This document shows positions 1 through 9,062 of a DNA stretch of 64,000 bases, in pieces. A program made the translations under genes and the position numbers. The notes under the pieces were generated by a model. That model searched no databases and was not told the origin of the DNA. It saw nothing but the letters and a program-made list of their open reading frames with translations. Positions within the stretch are counted from its first letter, which is position 1. Every line of letters starts with the position of its first letter. The stretch lies in NCBI GenBank assembly GCA_963783865.1, contig CAWAPD010000003.1:558001-622000 (forward strand), written 5' to 3'. Source of the DNA: CAWAPD01 sp963783865. Its GTDB lineage: Bacteria; Actinomycetota; Thermoleophilia; UBA2241.

Positions 1-76
1 CGCTCTGCAAAGCGTCTCCCGGACCCAGGCGCCGCCGCTTCACCCGAGACGGACTAGGGTCTTGACCTGAGGCACG

Positions 77-1108
77 ATGCTTGCCAGTGTGGTCCCCGTC
101 GTGTGGAACCAGCTCCTGCACAGAGGCATGTTGCAGCGCGTGGTCCTGGCCAACGCCGCCGTCTTGCTGGCCGGCGCGATCGTGGGGCCGTGGTTCACGC
201 GCGAGGCGAGCAGCCTGCCCTTGCCCGTCGTCTCCCTGATCATGTTCGTGGCCGGCGTCACCGCCGTCGGGGTGGTCAACTACCTCGTCGTGCGATCCAG
301 CTTCCGGCCGCTGCTCGAGCTCAGCCACGCCCTGGCGACCGTGCACAAGGGCGAGCGCGAGCGCCAGCTGCCGCAGGCAAGCGCCGACCCGAGCCTCGAC
401 ACGGTCGCCAGGGCCGTCGACGAGATGCTCGACCGGCTCGACGACGAGTCTCGCCGCTACTCGTCGAAGATGTTCGAGGCGATCGAGGAGGAGCGCCGCC
501 GCATCGGGCGCGAGCTCCACGACGACACGAGCCAGACCCTGGCCGCCGCCCTGATCGGCCTGGACCAGGCGGCCAAGACGCTGGCCGACGCCCCTGCGTC
601 GCGGCGCAAGGTCGAGAACGCGATCGACCTGATCCGCTCCTGCCTCGACCAGATCAAGCTGCTCGTCTACGACCTGCGGCCGTCGATGCTCGACGACCTC
701 GGCTTGGTGCCGGCGCTGCGCTGGTACATCGAGACCCACCTGCGCGACAGCGGGATCGCGGTCGAGACCGATTTCGGGGACGCCGGCGGGCGTCTGCCCG
801 CCGGCGTCGAGACCGCCCTCTACCGCATCGCGCAGGAGTCATTGTCGAACGTCCTGCAGCACTCCGGCGCGAAACGCGTGACGGTCGACCTCGCGACCAC
901 GCCGGGATACGCTGAGCTGGCCGTGACCGACGACGGCACGGGGTTCGAGCCCGACGAGGTGATGTTCGACCAGGCGGGCCGGTTCGGGATCGGCCTGCTC
1001 TCGATCAGAGAGCGCGTCGAGCTGCTCGACGGCACGGTGCGCATCGACTCGTCGACGGGGAAGGGGACGAGGGTGCAGGTCGCGATCCCACTCGAGGGCG
1101 AGGTGTGA
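77..1108 (+). CDS. NarL/DesK-type sensor histidine kinase
   Basis: A 343-aa membrane histidine kinase. Two hydrophobic helices are visible at about residues 21-40 and 50-72, followed by a HAMP-like linker. The HisKA_3 dimerisation domain carries the phosphoacceptor His148 in RELHDD, and the C-terminal ATPase shows an N-box (NVLQHSG), a G1 box (DDGTGF) and a G2 box (FGIGLLSIRERV). It would autophosphorylate on an unknown signal and pass phosphate to the NarL-type regulator whose start overlaps its stop. The extracellular loop between the helices is only about ten residues, so sensing is probably within the membrane or cytoplasmic. GAGG lies just before ATG 77. The signal cannot be read from sequence. 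Confidence 0.92.
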   Translation: MLASVVPVVWNQLLHRGMLQRVVLANAAVLLAGAIVGPWFTREASSLPLPVVSLIMFVAGVTAVGVVNYLVVRSSFRPLLELSHALATVHKGERERQLPQASADPSLDTVARAVDEMLDRLDDESRRYSSKMFEAIEEERRRIGRELHDDTSQTLAAALIGLDQAAKTLADAPASRRKVENAIDLIRSCLDQIKLLVYDLRPSMLDDLGLVPALRWYIETHLRDSGIAVETDFGDAGGRLPAGVETALYRIAQESLSNVLQHSGAKRVTVDLATTPGYAELAVTDDGTGFEPDEVMFDQAGRFGIGLLSIRERVELLDGTVRIDSSTGKGTRVQVAIPLEGEV

Positions 1109-1782
1109 TGGACGGACAGCAAGCCGGCGGCAGGATCCAGGTGCTGCTGGTCGACGACCACACGATCCTGCGCGAGGGCGTCCGGTCGCTGCTCGAGAGC
1201 GAGCCCGACATGCGCGTCGTCGGCGAGGCGCGCGACGGCATGGAGGCGGTGGAGCAGGTCGACGCCCTCGCGCCCGACGTCGTGATCATGGACATGGTCA
1301 TGCCGCGCATGAACGGGCTCGAGGCGACGGTCGAGATCAAGCGCCGCCACGCCGACGTGAAGATCCTGATCCTCAGCATGTACGACGACGACGAGTACGT
1401 GCAGCAGATCATCCAGGCCGGGGCGGCCGGCTACGTGCTCAAGCGAGTGGCCGCCGACGACCTCGTCAAGGCGATCCGCGAGGTGTACGCGGGCGCGTCG
1501 TTCCTGTACCCGCCGATCGCCGCCAAGCTGATCGAGGACTACGTTCGCAAAGCGCGCGGCGGCGAGGCCGGGGAGCCCGCGGAGCCGCTGACGGCGCGCG
1601 AGCGCCAGGTGCTGAGGCTGATCGCCGAGGGCAACACGAACCTCGAGATCGCCGAGAAGCTGACCGTCAGCAAGAAGACGGTGGAGAGCCACCGTGCCAA
1701 CATCATGCGCAAGCTCGACCTGCACACGGTCACCGACCTCGTGAAGTACGCGCTCAAGCGCGGCATGATCAAGCTGGACTGA
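1108..1782 (+). CDS. NarL/FixJ-family response regulator
   Basis: A 224-aa response regulator with an N-terminal receiver domain and a C-terminal LuxR-type helix-turn-helix. The receiver has the acidic pair in LLVDDH, phosphoacceptor Asp62 in IMDMVMP, and the conserved Lys in VLKR. The HTH spans about residues 155-220, with LTARERQVL and TVSKKTVESHRANI. ATG 1108 overlaps the kinase stop by one base (TGATG); GTG 1105 is an in-frame alternative. It is the cognate partner of the preceding kinase. A hairpin terminator follows, so the pair forms its own transcription unit. Target promoters are unknown; the hdr operon begins about 420 bp downstream, but no link is shown by the sequence. Confidence 0.93.
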   Translation: MDGQQAGGRIQVLLVDDHTILREGVRSLLESEPDMRVVGEARDGMEAVEQVDALAPDVVIMDMVMPRMNGLEATVEIKRRHADVKILILSMYDDDEYVQQIIQAGAAGYVLKRVAADDLVKAIREVYAGASFLYPPIAAKLIEDYVRKARGGEAGEPAEPLTARERQVLRLIAEGNTNLEIAEKLTVSKKTVESHRANIMRKLDLHTVTDLVKYALKRGMIKLD

Positions 1783-1841
1783 GGGCGCGCAGAGGCGCAA
1801 CCGTGGTCGGTCGCGTGATCGCCTGGATCGGCGTAAAATAG

Positions 1842-1872
1842 GGCGGCAGGGGTGCGGGGCACCCCTGCCGCC
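1842..1872 (+). terminator. hairpin terminator after the two-component pair
   Basis: A perfect 13-bp stem (1842-1854 with 1860-1872) closes a five-base loop, about 60 bp after the response regulator stop. The tail is only mildly T-rich (ATCCCATCTTC). It separates the two-component pair from the hdr operon. Confidence 0.7.
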
Positions 1873-2205
1873 ATCCCATCTTCATACCATGCCCCATCGG
1901 GTGTCCACGCCGTCGAGTTCACGCCTGACGGTTGGCCAACATGGCTAATCGGTTCCCCCCAGGGATGGGGGTGATTCGACAAATATCAGCAACCGACCCG
2001 AGCCGAAATACGGCCTTCACCCGATATGGCAATTGGCCGTTGTTGCTAGACTTTTCACAAACTCGGAGTAGTGCATCCCCCGGTCGCCCACTCCCACCGG
2101 CCCGCCCAGCGAGGCGGCGAGGAGTCGACGACCGGACGCACTCCGGCCGGAGGCGGGCTCAGGCCTTCGCGCCGCGGTCACGGCGAGCGGACGGGAGAGA
2201 GGTCG
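1873..2205 (+). promoter_or_regulatory. AT-richer leader region of the hdr-mvh-hyp operon
   Basis: This is the largest gap in the first 14 kb and has no convincing gene. It holds a 10-base palindrome GTTGGCCAAC (1931-1940), a small CCCCC/GGGGG hairpin (1955-1971), an AT-richer stretch (1973-2060) and a Rex-like site (2043-2060). An extended -10-like element TGCTAGACT lies at 2044-2052 inside that site. The operon promoter is inferred to lie here, leaving a long, C/G-rich untranslated leader of roughly 145 bases before the hdrC start. Confidence 0.5.
2043..2060. promoter_or_regulatory. putative Rex operator upstream of hdrC
   Basis: The 18-mer TTGCTAGACTTTTCACAA matches 11 of the 14 defined positions of the Rex consensus TTGTGAA-N4-TTCACAA, with a perfect right half. 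It overlaps an extended -10-like element. A rex gene is present at 55619-56665, so NADH-responsive control of the operon is plausible, but the left half is weak. Confidence 0.5.
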
Positions 2206-2790
2206 ATGGTGGAGCTAGAGACCACCCAGGGCGTGAAGGACCTGCACAAGGTCTTTCTGGAGGATGTGTACGCCACCCCTGGCGGCGAGAAGATCAAGCT
2301 GTGCCAGCAGTGCGGTACCTGTTCGGGATCGTGCCCGACCTCGTACCTCATGGACTACAGCCCGCGCGAGGTGATCGCCGCCTTCCGCGCCGGGATGCTG
2401 GACCGCGTGGTCAGGAGCAACACGATCTGGCTGTGCACGTCGTGTTACTACTGCACGGTCCGCTGCCCGGCCGGCATCAAGATCACCGACCTGATGTATG
2501 AGCTCAAGCGGCTCGCCATCAAGTACGACATGGCCGAGCGCGGCAGCAAGAACCCGGCCATGACGCACTACTTCATCGACAGCGTCCACAAGCACGGGCG
2601 CAATCACGAGGTCGAGCTCATGGCCAAGTTCATGATGACCAAGAACCCCGGCCTCGCGTTCAAGTTCGCGGGCCTCGGCATGAAGCTCTTCACCTCGGGT
2701 CGCATGCCGCTGTTCGCCAAGAACATCCGCGGACGCGACGAGCTGAGCAAGATCGCTGACTACCTCGAGGCCGAGGAGGCGAAGCAATGA
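2206..2790 (+). CDS. hdrC: HdrC-like iron-sulfur subunit of heterodisulfide reductase
   Basis: A 194-aa protein with two [4Fe-4S] motifs, Cys33-36-39-43 (CQQCGTCSGSC) and Cys77-80-83-87 (CTSCYYCTVRC), the signature of HdrC. It passes electrons between HdrA and the catalytic HdrB. ATG 2206 is chosen because GGGAGAGAGG precedes it; an in-frame extension to 2071 encodes low-complexity Arg/Gly-rich sequence and is unlikely to be translated. The stop overlaps the hdrB ATG. With hdrB, hdrA and mvhDGA it forms the soluble Hdr-Mvh complex known from methanogens and some anaerobic bacteria. The acceptor in a bacterium is uncertain. Confidence 0.93.
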   Translation: MVELETTQGVKDLHKVFLEDVYATPGGEKIKLCQQCGTCSGSCPTSYLMDYSPREVIAAFRAGMLDRVVRSNTIWLCTSCYYCTVRCPAGIKITDLMYELKRLAIKYDMAERGSKNPAMTHYFIDSVHKHGRNHEVELMAKFMMTKNPGLAFKFAGLGMKLFTSGRMPLFAKNIRGRDELSKIADYLEAEEAKQ

Positions 2791-3662
2791 AGTACCTCTA
2801 CTATCCCGGCTGCTCGGCCGAAGCCACGGGCAAGGCGTACGACATCTCCACGCGCGCCGTGTTCGGCAAGCTCGGCGTCGAGCTCGAGGAGCTCGACGAC
2901 TGGAACTGCTGCGGCGCCACCAGCTACTTCTCGGTGCGCGAGATGGAGTCGTTCGCCATCGCCGCCCGCAACCTGGCGATCGCCTCGACCCAAGGTGACG
3001 AGGACCTCTGCGTCATCTGCAACGCCTGCTACACCACGCTCGCCAAGACGAACCGCTACATCAACGAGAGCGACGAGGTCTTCAAGGCCGTCAACGGCGC
3101 GCTGGGCGCCGTCGACCGTTCCTACGACGGCGCCAAGTCCGTCCGCCACGTGGTCGACATCCTGATCAACGACGTGGGCGTCGACGCCATCGCCGAAAAG
3201 GTCACGCGGCGCCTCACCGGGCTGCGGGTCGTCCCCTACTACGGGTGCCAGTTCTCCCGTCCCATGGGCACCTTCGACGACGTGCAGTTCCCGACGACCA
3301 TGGACCGGCTGTTCGAGGCCATGGGCGCCGACGTGGCGAGCGACTACGACGCCAAGACCGACTGCTGCGGCGGCATGATGATGCTGACCAAGGCGGAGGG
3401 CGCCCTGCGCCTCTGCTACGAGCTGCTGACGGCGGCCAAGCAGGTCGGTGGCCAGGTCATCGTCGCCGCCTGTCCGCTGTGCGAGATGAACCTCGAGGCC
3501 TACCAGCCCAAGGTCAACCAGATGTTCGGGACCGATTTCAACATCCCGGTCATGTATTTCACCCAGCTCGCCGGCCTCGCGCTCGGCGTGCCGCCCAAGA
3601 AACTGGCCCTCGACAAGCAGGTCGTCCCGTGTGACCCCGTGCTTGCCGCGATCCCCGCATGA
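2787..3662 (+). CDS. hdrB: HdrB-like CCG-domain catalytic subunit
   Basis: A 291-aa protein with two CCG domains, the cysteine-rich modules that bind the non-cubane [4Fe-4S] clusters where disulfide substrates are reduced in HdrB. The first half shows YYPGCS, WNCCGATS and CNACYTTL; the second shows YYGCQFSRP, DCCGGMM and CPLCEMNL. It starts with ATGA overlapping the hdrC stop, indicating translational coupling, and ends against hdrA. In methanogens the substrate is CoM-S-S-CoB; in bacteria lacking these thiols the physiological disulfide or other acceptor is unknown. Length and cysteine layout fit the family fully. Confidence 0.94.
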   Translation: MKYLYYPGCSAEATGKAYDISTRAVFGKLGVELEELDDWNCCGATSYFSVREMESFAIAARNLAIASTQGDEDLCVICNACYTTLAKTNRYINESDEVFKAVNGALGAVDRSYDGAKSVRHVVDILINDVGVDAIAEKVTRRLTGLRVVPYYGCQFSRPMGTFDDVQFPTTMDRLFEAMGADVASDYDAKTDCCGGMMMLTKAEGALRLCYELLTAAKQVGGQVIVAACPLCEMNLEAYQPKVNQMFGTDFNIPVMYFTQLAGLALGVPPKKLALDKQVVPCDPVLAAIPA

Positions 3663-3685
3663 GTGGCGGCGAGGAGGAGATGACG

Positions 3686-5662
3686 ATGGCTGAAGACAAG
3701 ATCGCCGTCTACGTCTGCCACTGCGGCAGCAACATCGGCGGCAAGGTCGACGTGCCGGCAGTGGTCGAGTGGGCGTCACACCAGCCCAACGTCGCGGTCG
3801 CGCGCGAGTACAAGTACATGTGCTCCGACCCCGGTCAGGAGCTGATCCAGCAAGACATCAAGGAGCTCGGGGTCGACCGCGTGGTCGTGGCGGCTTGCTC
3901 GCCGACGATGCACGAGCCGACGTTCCGCAAGGCCTGCGCCGACGCCGGCCTCAACCCGTTCCTCTGCCAGATGGCCAACATCCGCGAGCATGCCTCGTGG
4001 GTGACCGAGGACCCCGTGGCGGCCACCGAGAAGACCAAGCGCATCCTGAGCGCCCAGATCCACCGCCTGCCGCTCAACGAGGCCCTCACCCCGATCGAGG
4101 TGCCGGTCAACCCCGACGTGCTGGTGGTCGGCGGCGGCATCGCCGGCATCGAGGCCGCCCTGCGGCTGGCCGATGCCGGCAAGCACGTCTTCGTGGTCGA
4201 GCGCGACCCGTCGATCGGCGGCCACATGGCGATGTTCGACAAGACCTTCCCGACGCTCGACTGCTCGGCCTGCATCCTCACGCCGAAGATGTCGGCCCTC
4301 GGCAAGCACCCGAACATCACCCTGCTGGCCTACTCCGAGGTGACCAAGGTCGACGGCTACGTCGGCAACTTCAAGGTGAAGGTCAACAAGAAGGCCCGCT
4401 ACGTGAACACCGACACGTGCACCGGCTGCGCCGCCTGCACCGAGGTCTGCGTGGTCCGCAAGGTGCCGAACGAGTTCGACGTCGGCATGAGCAAGCGCAG
4501 CGCCATCTACATCCCGTTCCCGCAGGCCGTGCCGCTGCGCGCGACGATCGACGCCACGCGCTGCCTGACGCTCAGCAAGGGAAAGTGCGCCAAGCAGCCC
4601 TGCGTGCCCGCCTGCGGCCCCGGCGCGATCGACTTCGACCAGAAGGACGAAGAGGTCGAGATCGACGTCGGCGCCATCATCATGGCCACGGGGTTCGAGC
4701 TCTGGAACCCCAAGGCCGAGACGCGCTACGGGTACGGCATGCTCGACAACGTGATCACGAGCCTCGAGTTCGAGCGTCTGTCGAACGCCTCGGGCCCGAC
4801 CGGCGGCCACATCGTCTGCAAGGACGGCGAGGCTCCCAAGTCGGTCGCGATCTTCCACTGCGTGGGCAGCCGCGACGAGAACCACCAGGAGTTCTGCTCG
4901 CGCGTGTGCTGCATGTACTCGCTGAAGTTCTCGCACCTGATCAAGGAGCACCTGCCCGAGACCGAGGTCTACGAGCTCTACATCGACATGCGTACCTTCG
5001 GCAAGGGCTACGAGGAGTTCTACAAGCGCCTCATGAACGAGGGCGTGAACTTCATCCGCGGCCGCGCCGCCGAGGTCTCCGATGTGGCGCTGAGCCCCGA
5101 AGAAGAGGGACACCTCATCGTCAAGACCGAGGACACGCTGCTCGGCGTGACGCGGCGCATCCCGGTCGACATGGTGATCCTGTCGGCCGGTCTGTCGCCG
5201 CGTCACGACGCCAAGCAGGTCGCGCAGACCTTCGGCTTCGGTTGCAGCGCCAACGGGTTCTACCTCGAGCGGCATCCCAAGCTCGAGCCGGCCAGCACGG
5301 TGACCGACGGGATCTTCCTCGCCGGCGCCTGCCAGTACCCCAAGGACATCCCCGACGCGGTGGCCCAGGCCGGAGCCGCGGCGGCCGGCGCGCTCGACTT
5401 CGTCAACCATCCGACGGTCAAGGTCGAGCCGACGATCTCGTACATCGACCCCGAGAAGTGCTCGGGCTGTCACATCTGCGTGGGGCTCTGCCCGCACGCC
5501 GCGATCCAGTACAACGAGGAGAAGGGTGTCGCCGAGGTGATCGAGGCCGCCTGCAAGGGCTGCGGCGTGTGCGTCGCGGCCTGCGGCTCGGGCGTGCCGC
5601 AGCAGCGTGGCTACCTCGACGGCCAGATCTTCGCCGAGATCGAAGGGGCACTGGCCGTCTAG
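3686..5662 (+). CDS. hdrA: HdrA flavin/iron-sulfur electron-bifurcating subunit
   Basis: A 658-aa HdrA. The N-terminus has the family cysteines (CHCGSNIGG). A Rossmann FAD motif VVGGGIAGIEAA lies near residue 150, an inserted ferredoxin motif CTGCAACTEVC near 245, and two C-terminal [4Fe-4S] motifs (CSGCHICVGLC, CKGCGVCVAAC) near 600-640. The FAD is the bifurcating centre in characterised HdrA proteins, splitting electron pairs between HdrB and ferredoxin. AGGAGG at 3672-3677 is well placed for ATG 3686; ATG 3680 and ATG 3659 (overlapping the hdrB stop) are alternatives. It receives electrons from MvhD, encoded next. Confidence 0.95.
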   Translation: MAEDKIAVYVCHCGSNIGGKVDVPAVVEWASHQPNVAVAREYKYMCSDPGQELIQQDIKELGVDRVVVAACSPTMHEPTFRKACADAGLNPFLCQMANIREHASWVTEDPVAATEKTKRILSAQIHRLPLNEALTPIEVPVNPDVLVVGGGIAGIEAALRLADAGKHVFVVERDPSIGGHMAMFDKTFPTLDCSACILTPKMSALGKHPNITLLAYSEVTKVDGYVGNFKVKVNKKARYVNTDTCTGCAACTEVCVVRKVPNEFDVGMSKRSAIYIPFPQAVPLRATIDATRCLTLSKGKCAKQPCVPACGPGAIDFDQKDEEVEIDVGAIIMATGFELWNPKAETRYGYGMLDNVITSLEFERLSNASGPTGGHIVCKDGEAPKSVAIFHCVGSRDENHQEFCSRVCCMYSLKFSHLIKEHLPETEVYELYIDMRTFGKGYEEFYKRLMNEGVNFIRGRAAEVSDVALSPEEEGHLIVKTEDTLLGVTRRIPVDMVILSAGLSPRHDAKQVAQTFGFGCSANGFYLERHPKLEPASTVTDGIFLAGACQYPKDIPDAVAQAGAAAAGALDFVNHPTVKVEPTISYIDPEKCSGCHICVGLCPHAAIQYNEEKGVAEVIEAACKGCGVCVAACGSGVPQQRGYLDGQIFAEIEGALAV

Positions 5663-5689
5663 GCCGGGCGCGACCGTAAGGAGACGAGA

Positions 5690-6154
5690 GTGAGTACGGA
5701 CGGATTCGAACCACGGTTGATCGGGTTCCTGTGCCGTTGGTGCAGCTACAACGGCGCGGACCTGGCCGGTACCTCGCGGATGAAGTACCCGCCCAACATG
5801 GTGCCGATCAAGACCAACTGCTCGGGCCGCGTCGACCCGACCCACATCATGAAGGCCCTCGCCGAGGGCGCCGACGGCGTGCTCATCGCCGGCTGCCACC
5901 CTGGCGACTGCCATTACATCAACGGCAACTACCGCACGGCGGGCCGCTACCCGCTGCTCGAGAAGATGCTCGAGCAGCTCGGCCTCGAGCCGGGGCGCGT
6001 GCGGCTCGAGTGGATCTCGGCCGCCGAGGGCGACAAGTTCGCCCGCACGGTGACCGAGTTCACCGAGCAGATCCGCGCCCTCGGGCCGCTCGGCTGGCGG
6101 ACCGAGACCGATGTCGATCACGCCGAGGCCGTCCTCGAGGAGGTGCCGGCATGA
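5690..6154 (+). CDS. mvhD: MvhD electron-transfer subunit ([2Fe-2S])
   Basis: A 154-aa MvhD/FlpD-type protein that links the [NiFe] hydrogenase to HdrA. It has the family cysteines in CRWCSYNGAD, KTNCSGR and GCHPGDCHY, which hold a [2Fe-2S] cluster. GTG 5690 is preceded by AAGGAG. Its stop overlaps the ATG of mvhG. The arrangement hdrCBA-mvhDGA is the same functional set as in methanogens, though gene order differs. No sign of truncation. Confidence 0.94.
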   Translation: MSTDGFEPRLIGFLCRWCSYNGADLAGTSRMKYPPNMVPIKTNCSGRVDPTHIMKALAEGADGVLIAGCHPGDCHYINGNYRTAGRYPLLEKMLEQLGLEPGRVRLEWISAAEGDKFARTVTEFTEQIRALGPLGWRTETDVDHAEAVLEEVPA

Positions 6155-7125
6155 GCAAGTTCAAGCTGGCCATGTACTGGGCCGCCGCGTGCGGCGGCTG
6201 CGAGATCAGCCTCCTCGAGATCGGCGACAAGATCATCACCGTCGCCGAGGACTGGGACATCGTCTTCATGCCGGTGGCCGTCGACTTCAAGTACAAGGAC
6301 GTCGAGGCGTTCGACGACAAGTACATCGACGTCTGCCTCTTCAACGGCGCGATCCGCAACTCCGAGAACGAGTATCTCGCCAAGCTGCTGCGCCAGAAGA
6401 GCAAGGTCATGGTCGCTTACGGCGCCTGCGCCAGCATGGGCGGCATCCCGGGCCTTGCAAACGTGTCGACGGCCCAGGAGATCAAGGACCTCGTCTACAC
6501 GCAGAACCCGTCGGTCGACAACCCCGACAAGGTCTACCCCCAGGAGAAGTTCGAGGTTCCCGAAGGCGAGCTCGACCTTCCCCACATGTACGACACCGTC
6601 AAGTCGCTGCTGCAGACGGTCGACGTCGACTACGTCATCCCCGGCTGCGCTCCCGAGGCGCACCAGGTGTGGGGCGTCCTCGAGCTCGTCACCGCGGCGC
6701 TCAAGGGCGACGCCCAGCTTCCCCCTGCGGGGGAGACCGTCGTCGGCGTCGCCCCCAAGACCTGCTGCGACGAGTGCGAGCGGACCAAGGAAGAGAAGAA
6801 GATCAGCGGCTTCAGGCGCATCTGGGAGTTCCTCCCCGATCCCGAGAAGTGCCTCCTCGAGCAGGGCATCATCTGCATGGGCCCGGCCACGCGCGCCGGC
6901 TGCGGCTCGCGCTGCACCAAGGCGGGAATGGCCTGCCGCGGCTGCTACGGGCCGCCGGAGGGCGTGATCGACCAGGGCGCCAAGATGCTCAGCACGGTGG
7001 CGTCGATCGTCGACAGCGCCGATCCCGACGAGATCGCCCGCGTCGCGGCGACCGTGCCCGACCCGGTCGGCACGTTCTACCGGTTCGGGCTCGCAAGTTC
7101 GCTGCTCAAGAGAGCGAGGGTCTGA
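6151..7125 (+). CDS. mvhG: [NiFe] hydrogenase small subunit, group 3c (MvhG)
   Basis: A 324-aa hydrogenase small subunit carrying the iron-sulfur relay. The proximal cluster cysteines start at WAAACGGCEIS; further cysteines are in YGACASMGG, PGCAPE, the CCDEC region and the C-terminal CGSRCTKAGMACRGCYG. There is no twin-arginine signal, so the enzyme is cytoplasmic, as expected for group 3. ATG 6151 overlaps the mvhD stop, and the stop overlaps the ATG of mvhA. It transfers electrons from the NiFe site in MvhA to MvhD and HdrA. Confidence 0.95.
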   Translation: MSKFKLAMYWAAACGGCEISLLEIGDKIITVAEDWDIVFMPVAVDFKYKDVEAFDDKYIDVCLFNGAIRNSENEYLAKLLRQKSKVMVAYGACASMGGIPGLANVSTAQEIKDLVYTQNPSVDNPDKVYPQEKFEVPEGELDLPHMYDTVKSLLQTVDVDYVIPGCAPEAHQVWGVLELVTAALKGDAQLPPAGETVVGVAPKTCCDECERTKEEKKISGFRRIWEFLPDPEKCLLEQGIICMGPATRAGCGSRCTKAGMACRGCYGPPEGVIDQGAKMLSTVASIVDSADPDEIARVAATVPDPVGTFYRFGLASSLLKRARV

Positions 7126-8594
7126 TGAAGAAGATAAGCGTCGATCCCATCACCCGGCTCGAGGGTCACGGCAAGATCGAGATCTTCGTGAACGACGCGG
7201 GCGAGGTCGCCAACGTCTACTTCCAGATCCCCGAGCTGCGGGGCTTCGAGCGGTTCTGCGTCGGGCGCCCGGTCGAGGAGCTGGCGCGCATCACGCCGCG
7301 CATCTGCGGCGTCTGCCCCGAGGCGCACCACATGGCCGCCACCAAGGCCATCGACGCCGTCTTCGGCGTCGAGCCCACGCCGACGGCCCGCAAGCTGCGC
7401 GAGCTGCTCTACAACGGCTTCTTCGCCGGCGACCACACGACCCACTTCTTCGTGCTCGCCGGTCCCGACTTCGTCGTCGGGCCCACGGCCGATCCCGCCG
7501 AGCGCAACATCCTCGGCGTGATCGCCAAGGTCGGCCTCGAGATCGGCGGCGCCGTGATCAAGATGCGCGCCGACTCCAACGAGCTCGTCTCGATCATCGG
7601 CGGCAAGGCGATCCACCCGGTCGCCGGGCTGCCGGGCGGCCAGAGCAAGGCGATCACCAAGGAGGAGCAGGAGCGCCTCAAGGAGATCACCGCCGGCCAG
7701 GTCGAGTTCGCCAAGGTCGCGATCCAGATCTTCAACGACGTGGTGCTCGCCAACGACGCCTACGTCGACCTGATCAAGAGCGACGCGTTCAGCCACGAGA
7801 CCTACTACATGGGCCTCATGGACGAGGACAACCACGTCAACTTCTACGACGGCAAGATCCGCGTGGTCGACCCGGCCGGCAAGGAGTTCGTCAAGTTCTC
7901 GGCCGGCGAGTACCTCGACGTGCTCTCCGAGCACGTCGAACCGTACAGCTACCTGGTCTATCCGTACCTCAAGAAGGTCGGCTGGAAGGGCTTCGTCGAC
8001 GGCAAGGACTCGGGCGTCTACCGGGCCTCGCCGCTGTCGCGCTGCAACGCCGCCGACGGCATGGCCACGCCGCTCGCCCAGGCGGAGTACGAGCGCATGT
8101 ATTCGGTCCTCGGCGGCAAGCCCGTCCACGCCACGCTGGCGACCCACTGGGCGCGTCTGGTCGAGCTCATGTACGCGGCCGAGCGGGCCGACGAGCTGGC
8201 CAACGACCCCGACCTCACCAACCCCGACGTGCGCGCCATCCCGACCGGGATCGTGGGCGAGGGCGTGGGCGTGGTCGAGGCGCCGCGCGGCACCCTGTAC
8301 CACCACTACAAGACCGACGACCAGGGCATCGTCACCGCCGTCAACCTGATCGTCGGCACGACCAACAACAACGCCGCCATCTCGATGTCGCTGAAGAAGG
8401 CCGCCGAAGGCCTGATCAAGGGCGGCACCGAGGTCAGCGAAGGCACGCTGAACATGATCGAGATGGCCTTCCGCGCCTACGACCCGTGCTTCGGTTGCGC
8501 CACCCACACCCTGCCCGGCGAGATGCCGCTCGAGGTGACGGTGCGCAGCGAGGCCACGCGTGAGGTCATCACGAGCGTCAAGAGGTTCATGTAG
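7125..8594 (+). CDS. mvhA: [NiFe] hydrogenase large subunit, group 3c (MvhA)
   Basis: A 489-aa catalytic large subunit. Both NiFe-binding motifs are intact: RICGVCPEAHH near residue 62 and DPCFGCATH near the C-terminus. About 28 residues follow the last motif; in the family this tail is removed by the maturation protease after nickel insertion, and that protease is encoded immediately downstream. ATG 7125 overlaps the mvhG stop. It activates H2 for the Hdr complex. Group 3c is assigned from the neighbours and the soluble architecture; a phylogeny would be needed for the exact subgroup. Confidence 0.95.
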   Translation: MKKISVDPITRLEGHGKIEIFVNDAGEVANVYFQIPELRGFERFCVGRPVEELARITPRICGVCPEAHHMAATKAIDAVFGVEPTPTARKLRELLYNGFFAGDHTTHFFVLAGPDFVVGPTADPAERNILGVIAKVGLEIGGAVIKMRADSNELVSIIGGKAIHPVAGLPGGQSKAITKEEQERLKEITAGQVEFAKVAIQIFNDVVLANDAYVDLIKSDAFSHETYYMGLMDEDNHVNFYDGKIRVVDPAGKEFVKFSAGEYLDVLSEHVEPYSYLVYPYLKKVGWKGFVDGKDSGVYRASPLSRCNAADGMATPLAQAEYERMYSVLGGKPVHATLATHWARLVELMYAAERADELANDPDLTNPDVRAIPTGIVGEGVGVVEAPRGTLYHHYKTDDQGIVTAVNLIVGTTNNNAAISMSLKKAAEGLIKGGTEVSEGTLNMIEMAFRAYDPCFGCATHTLPGEMPLEVTVRSEATREVITSVKRFM

Positions 8595-9062
8595 GTGACG
8601 CACACCCTCGTGCTCGGCATGGGGAACCCGATCCTGTCGGACGACGGGCTGGGCCTGTACGTGGCCGGTCGGCTGCAGGATCGGGCCCTGCCGGCCGGGG
8701 TGGAGGTCCAGCAGAGCGAGGTCGGCGGACTTCGCCTGCTCGAACTCGTGCGCGGCTTCACGAAAGTCGTGATTATCGACGCCATCAAGGGCGACCGCGA
8801 GCCGGGCGAGATCCTGCGCCTCGACGGCCGCGAGTTCATGGGCGGCCATCGCTACGGCTCGGCCCACAGCATCCACCTGGGCACCGCCCTCGACCTGGGC
8901 GAGAAGCTCGGCTACGACATGCCTCAGGAGATCGTGGTCTACGCGGTCGAGGCGGTCGACGTGGAGACGTTCGGCGAGACGATGTCGCCGCCGGTGGTCG
9001 CGGCCGCCGACCGCGTCGTCGAGCTCGTCTGGGAAGAGATCGGTGACAAGGGGCTGAGGTGA
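8595..9062 (+). CDS. hydrogenase maturation endopeptidase (HyaD/HybD family)
   Basis: A 155-aa peptidase of the HybD/HyaD/FrcD family that clips the C-terminal peptide of the large subunit after nickel loading. The N-terminal GMGNPILSDDGLG motif supplies the nickel-sensing acidic residue, and a second conserved acidic residue lies in VIDAIKGD. GTG 8595 follows the mvhA TAG directly, with no gap. The stop TGA overlaps a GTG that appears to start the next gene. Its substrate is almost certainly MvhA. Confidence 0.9.
   Translation: MTHTLVLGMGNPILSDDGLGLYVAGRLQDRALPAGVEVQQSEVGGLRLLELVRGFTKVVIIDAIKGDREPGEILRLDGREFMGGHRYGSAHSIHLGTALDLGEKLGYDMPQEIVVYAVEAVDVETFGETMSPPVVAAADRVVELVWEEIGDKGLR

Noticed and set aside
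2760..6121. Very long open frames on the opposite strand of the hdr-mvh genes, also opposite hypF and the hydrogenase operons
   Set aside because: They are shadows of GC-rich coding genes: composition is Arg/His/Gly/Asp-rich with no domain motifs, and the true genes on the other strand are unambiguous.
8480..8594. Selenocysteine or unusual ligands in the [NiFe] large subunit
   Set aside because: The C-terminal motif is plain DPCFGC with no in-frame TGA, so it is an ordinary NiFe site.
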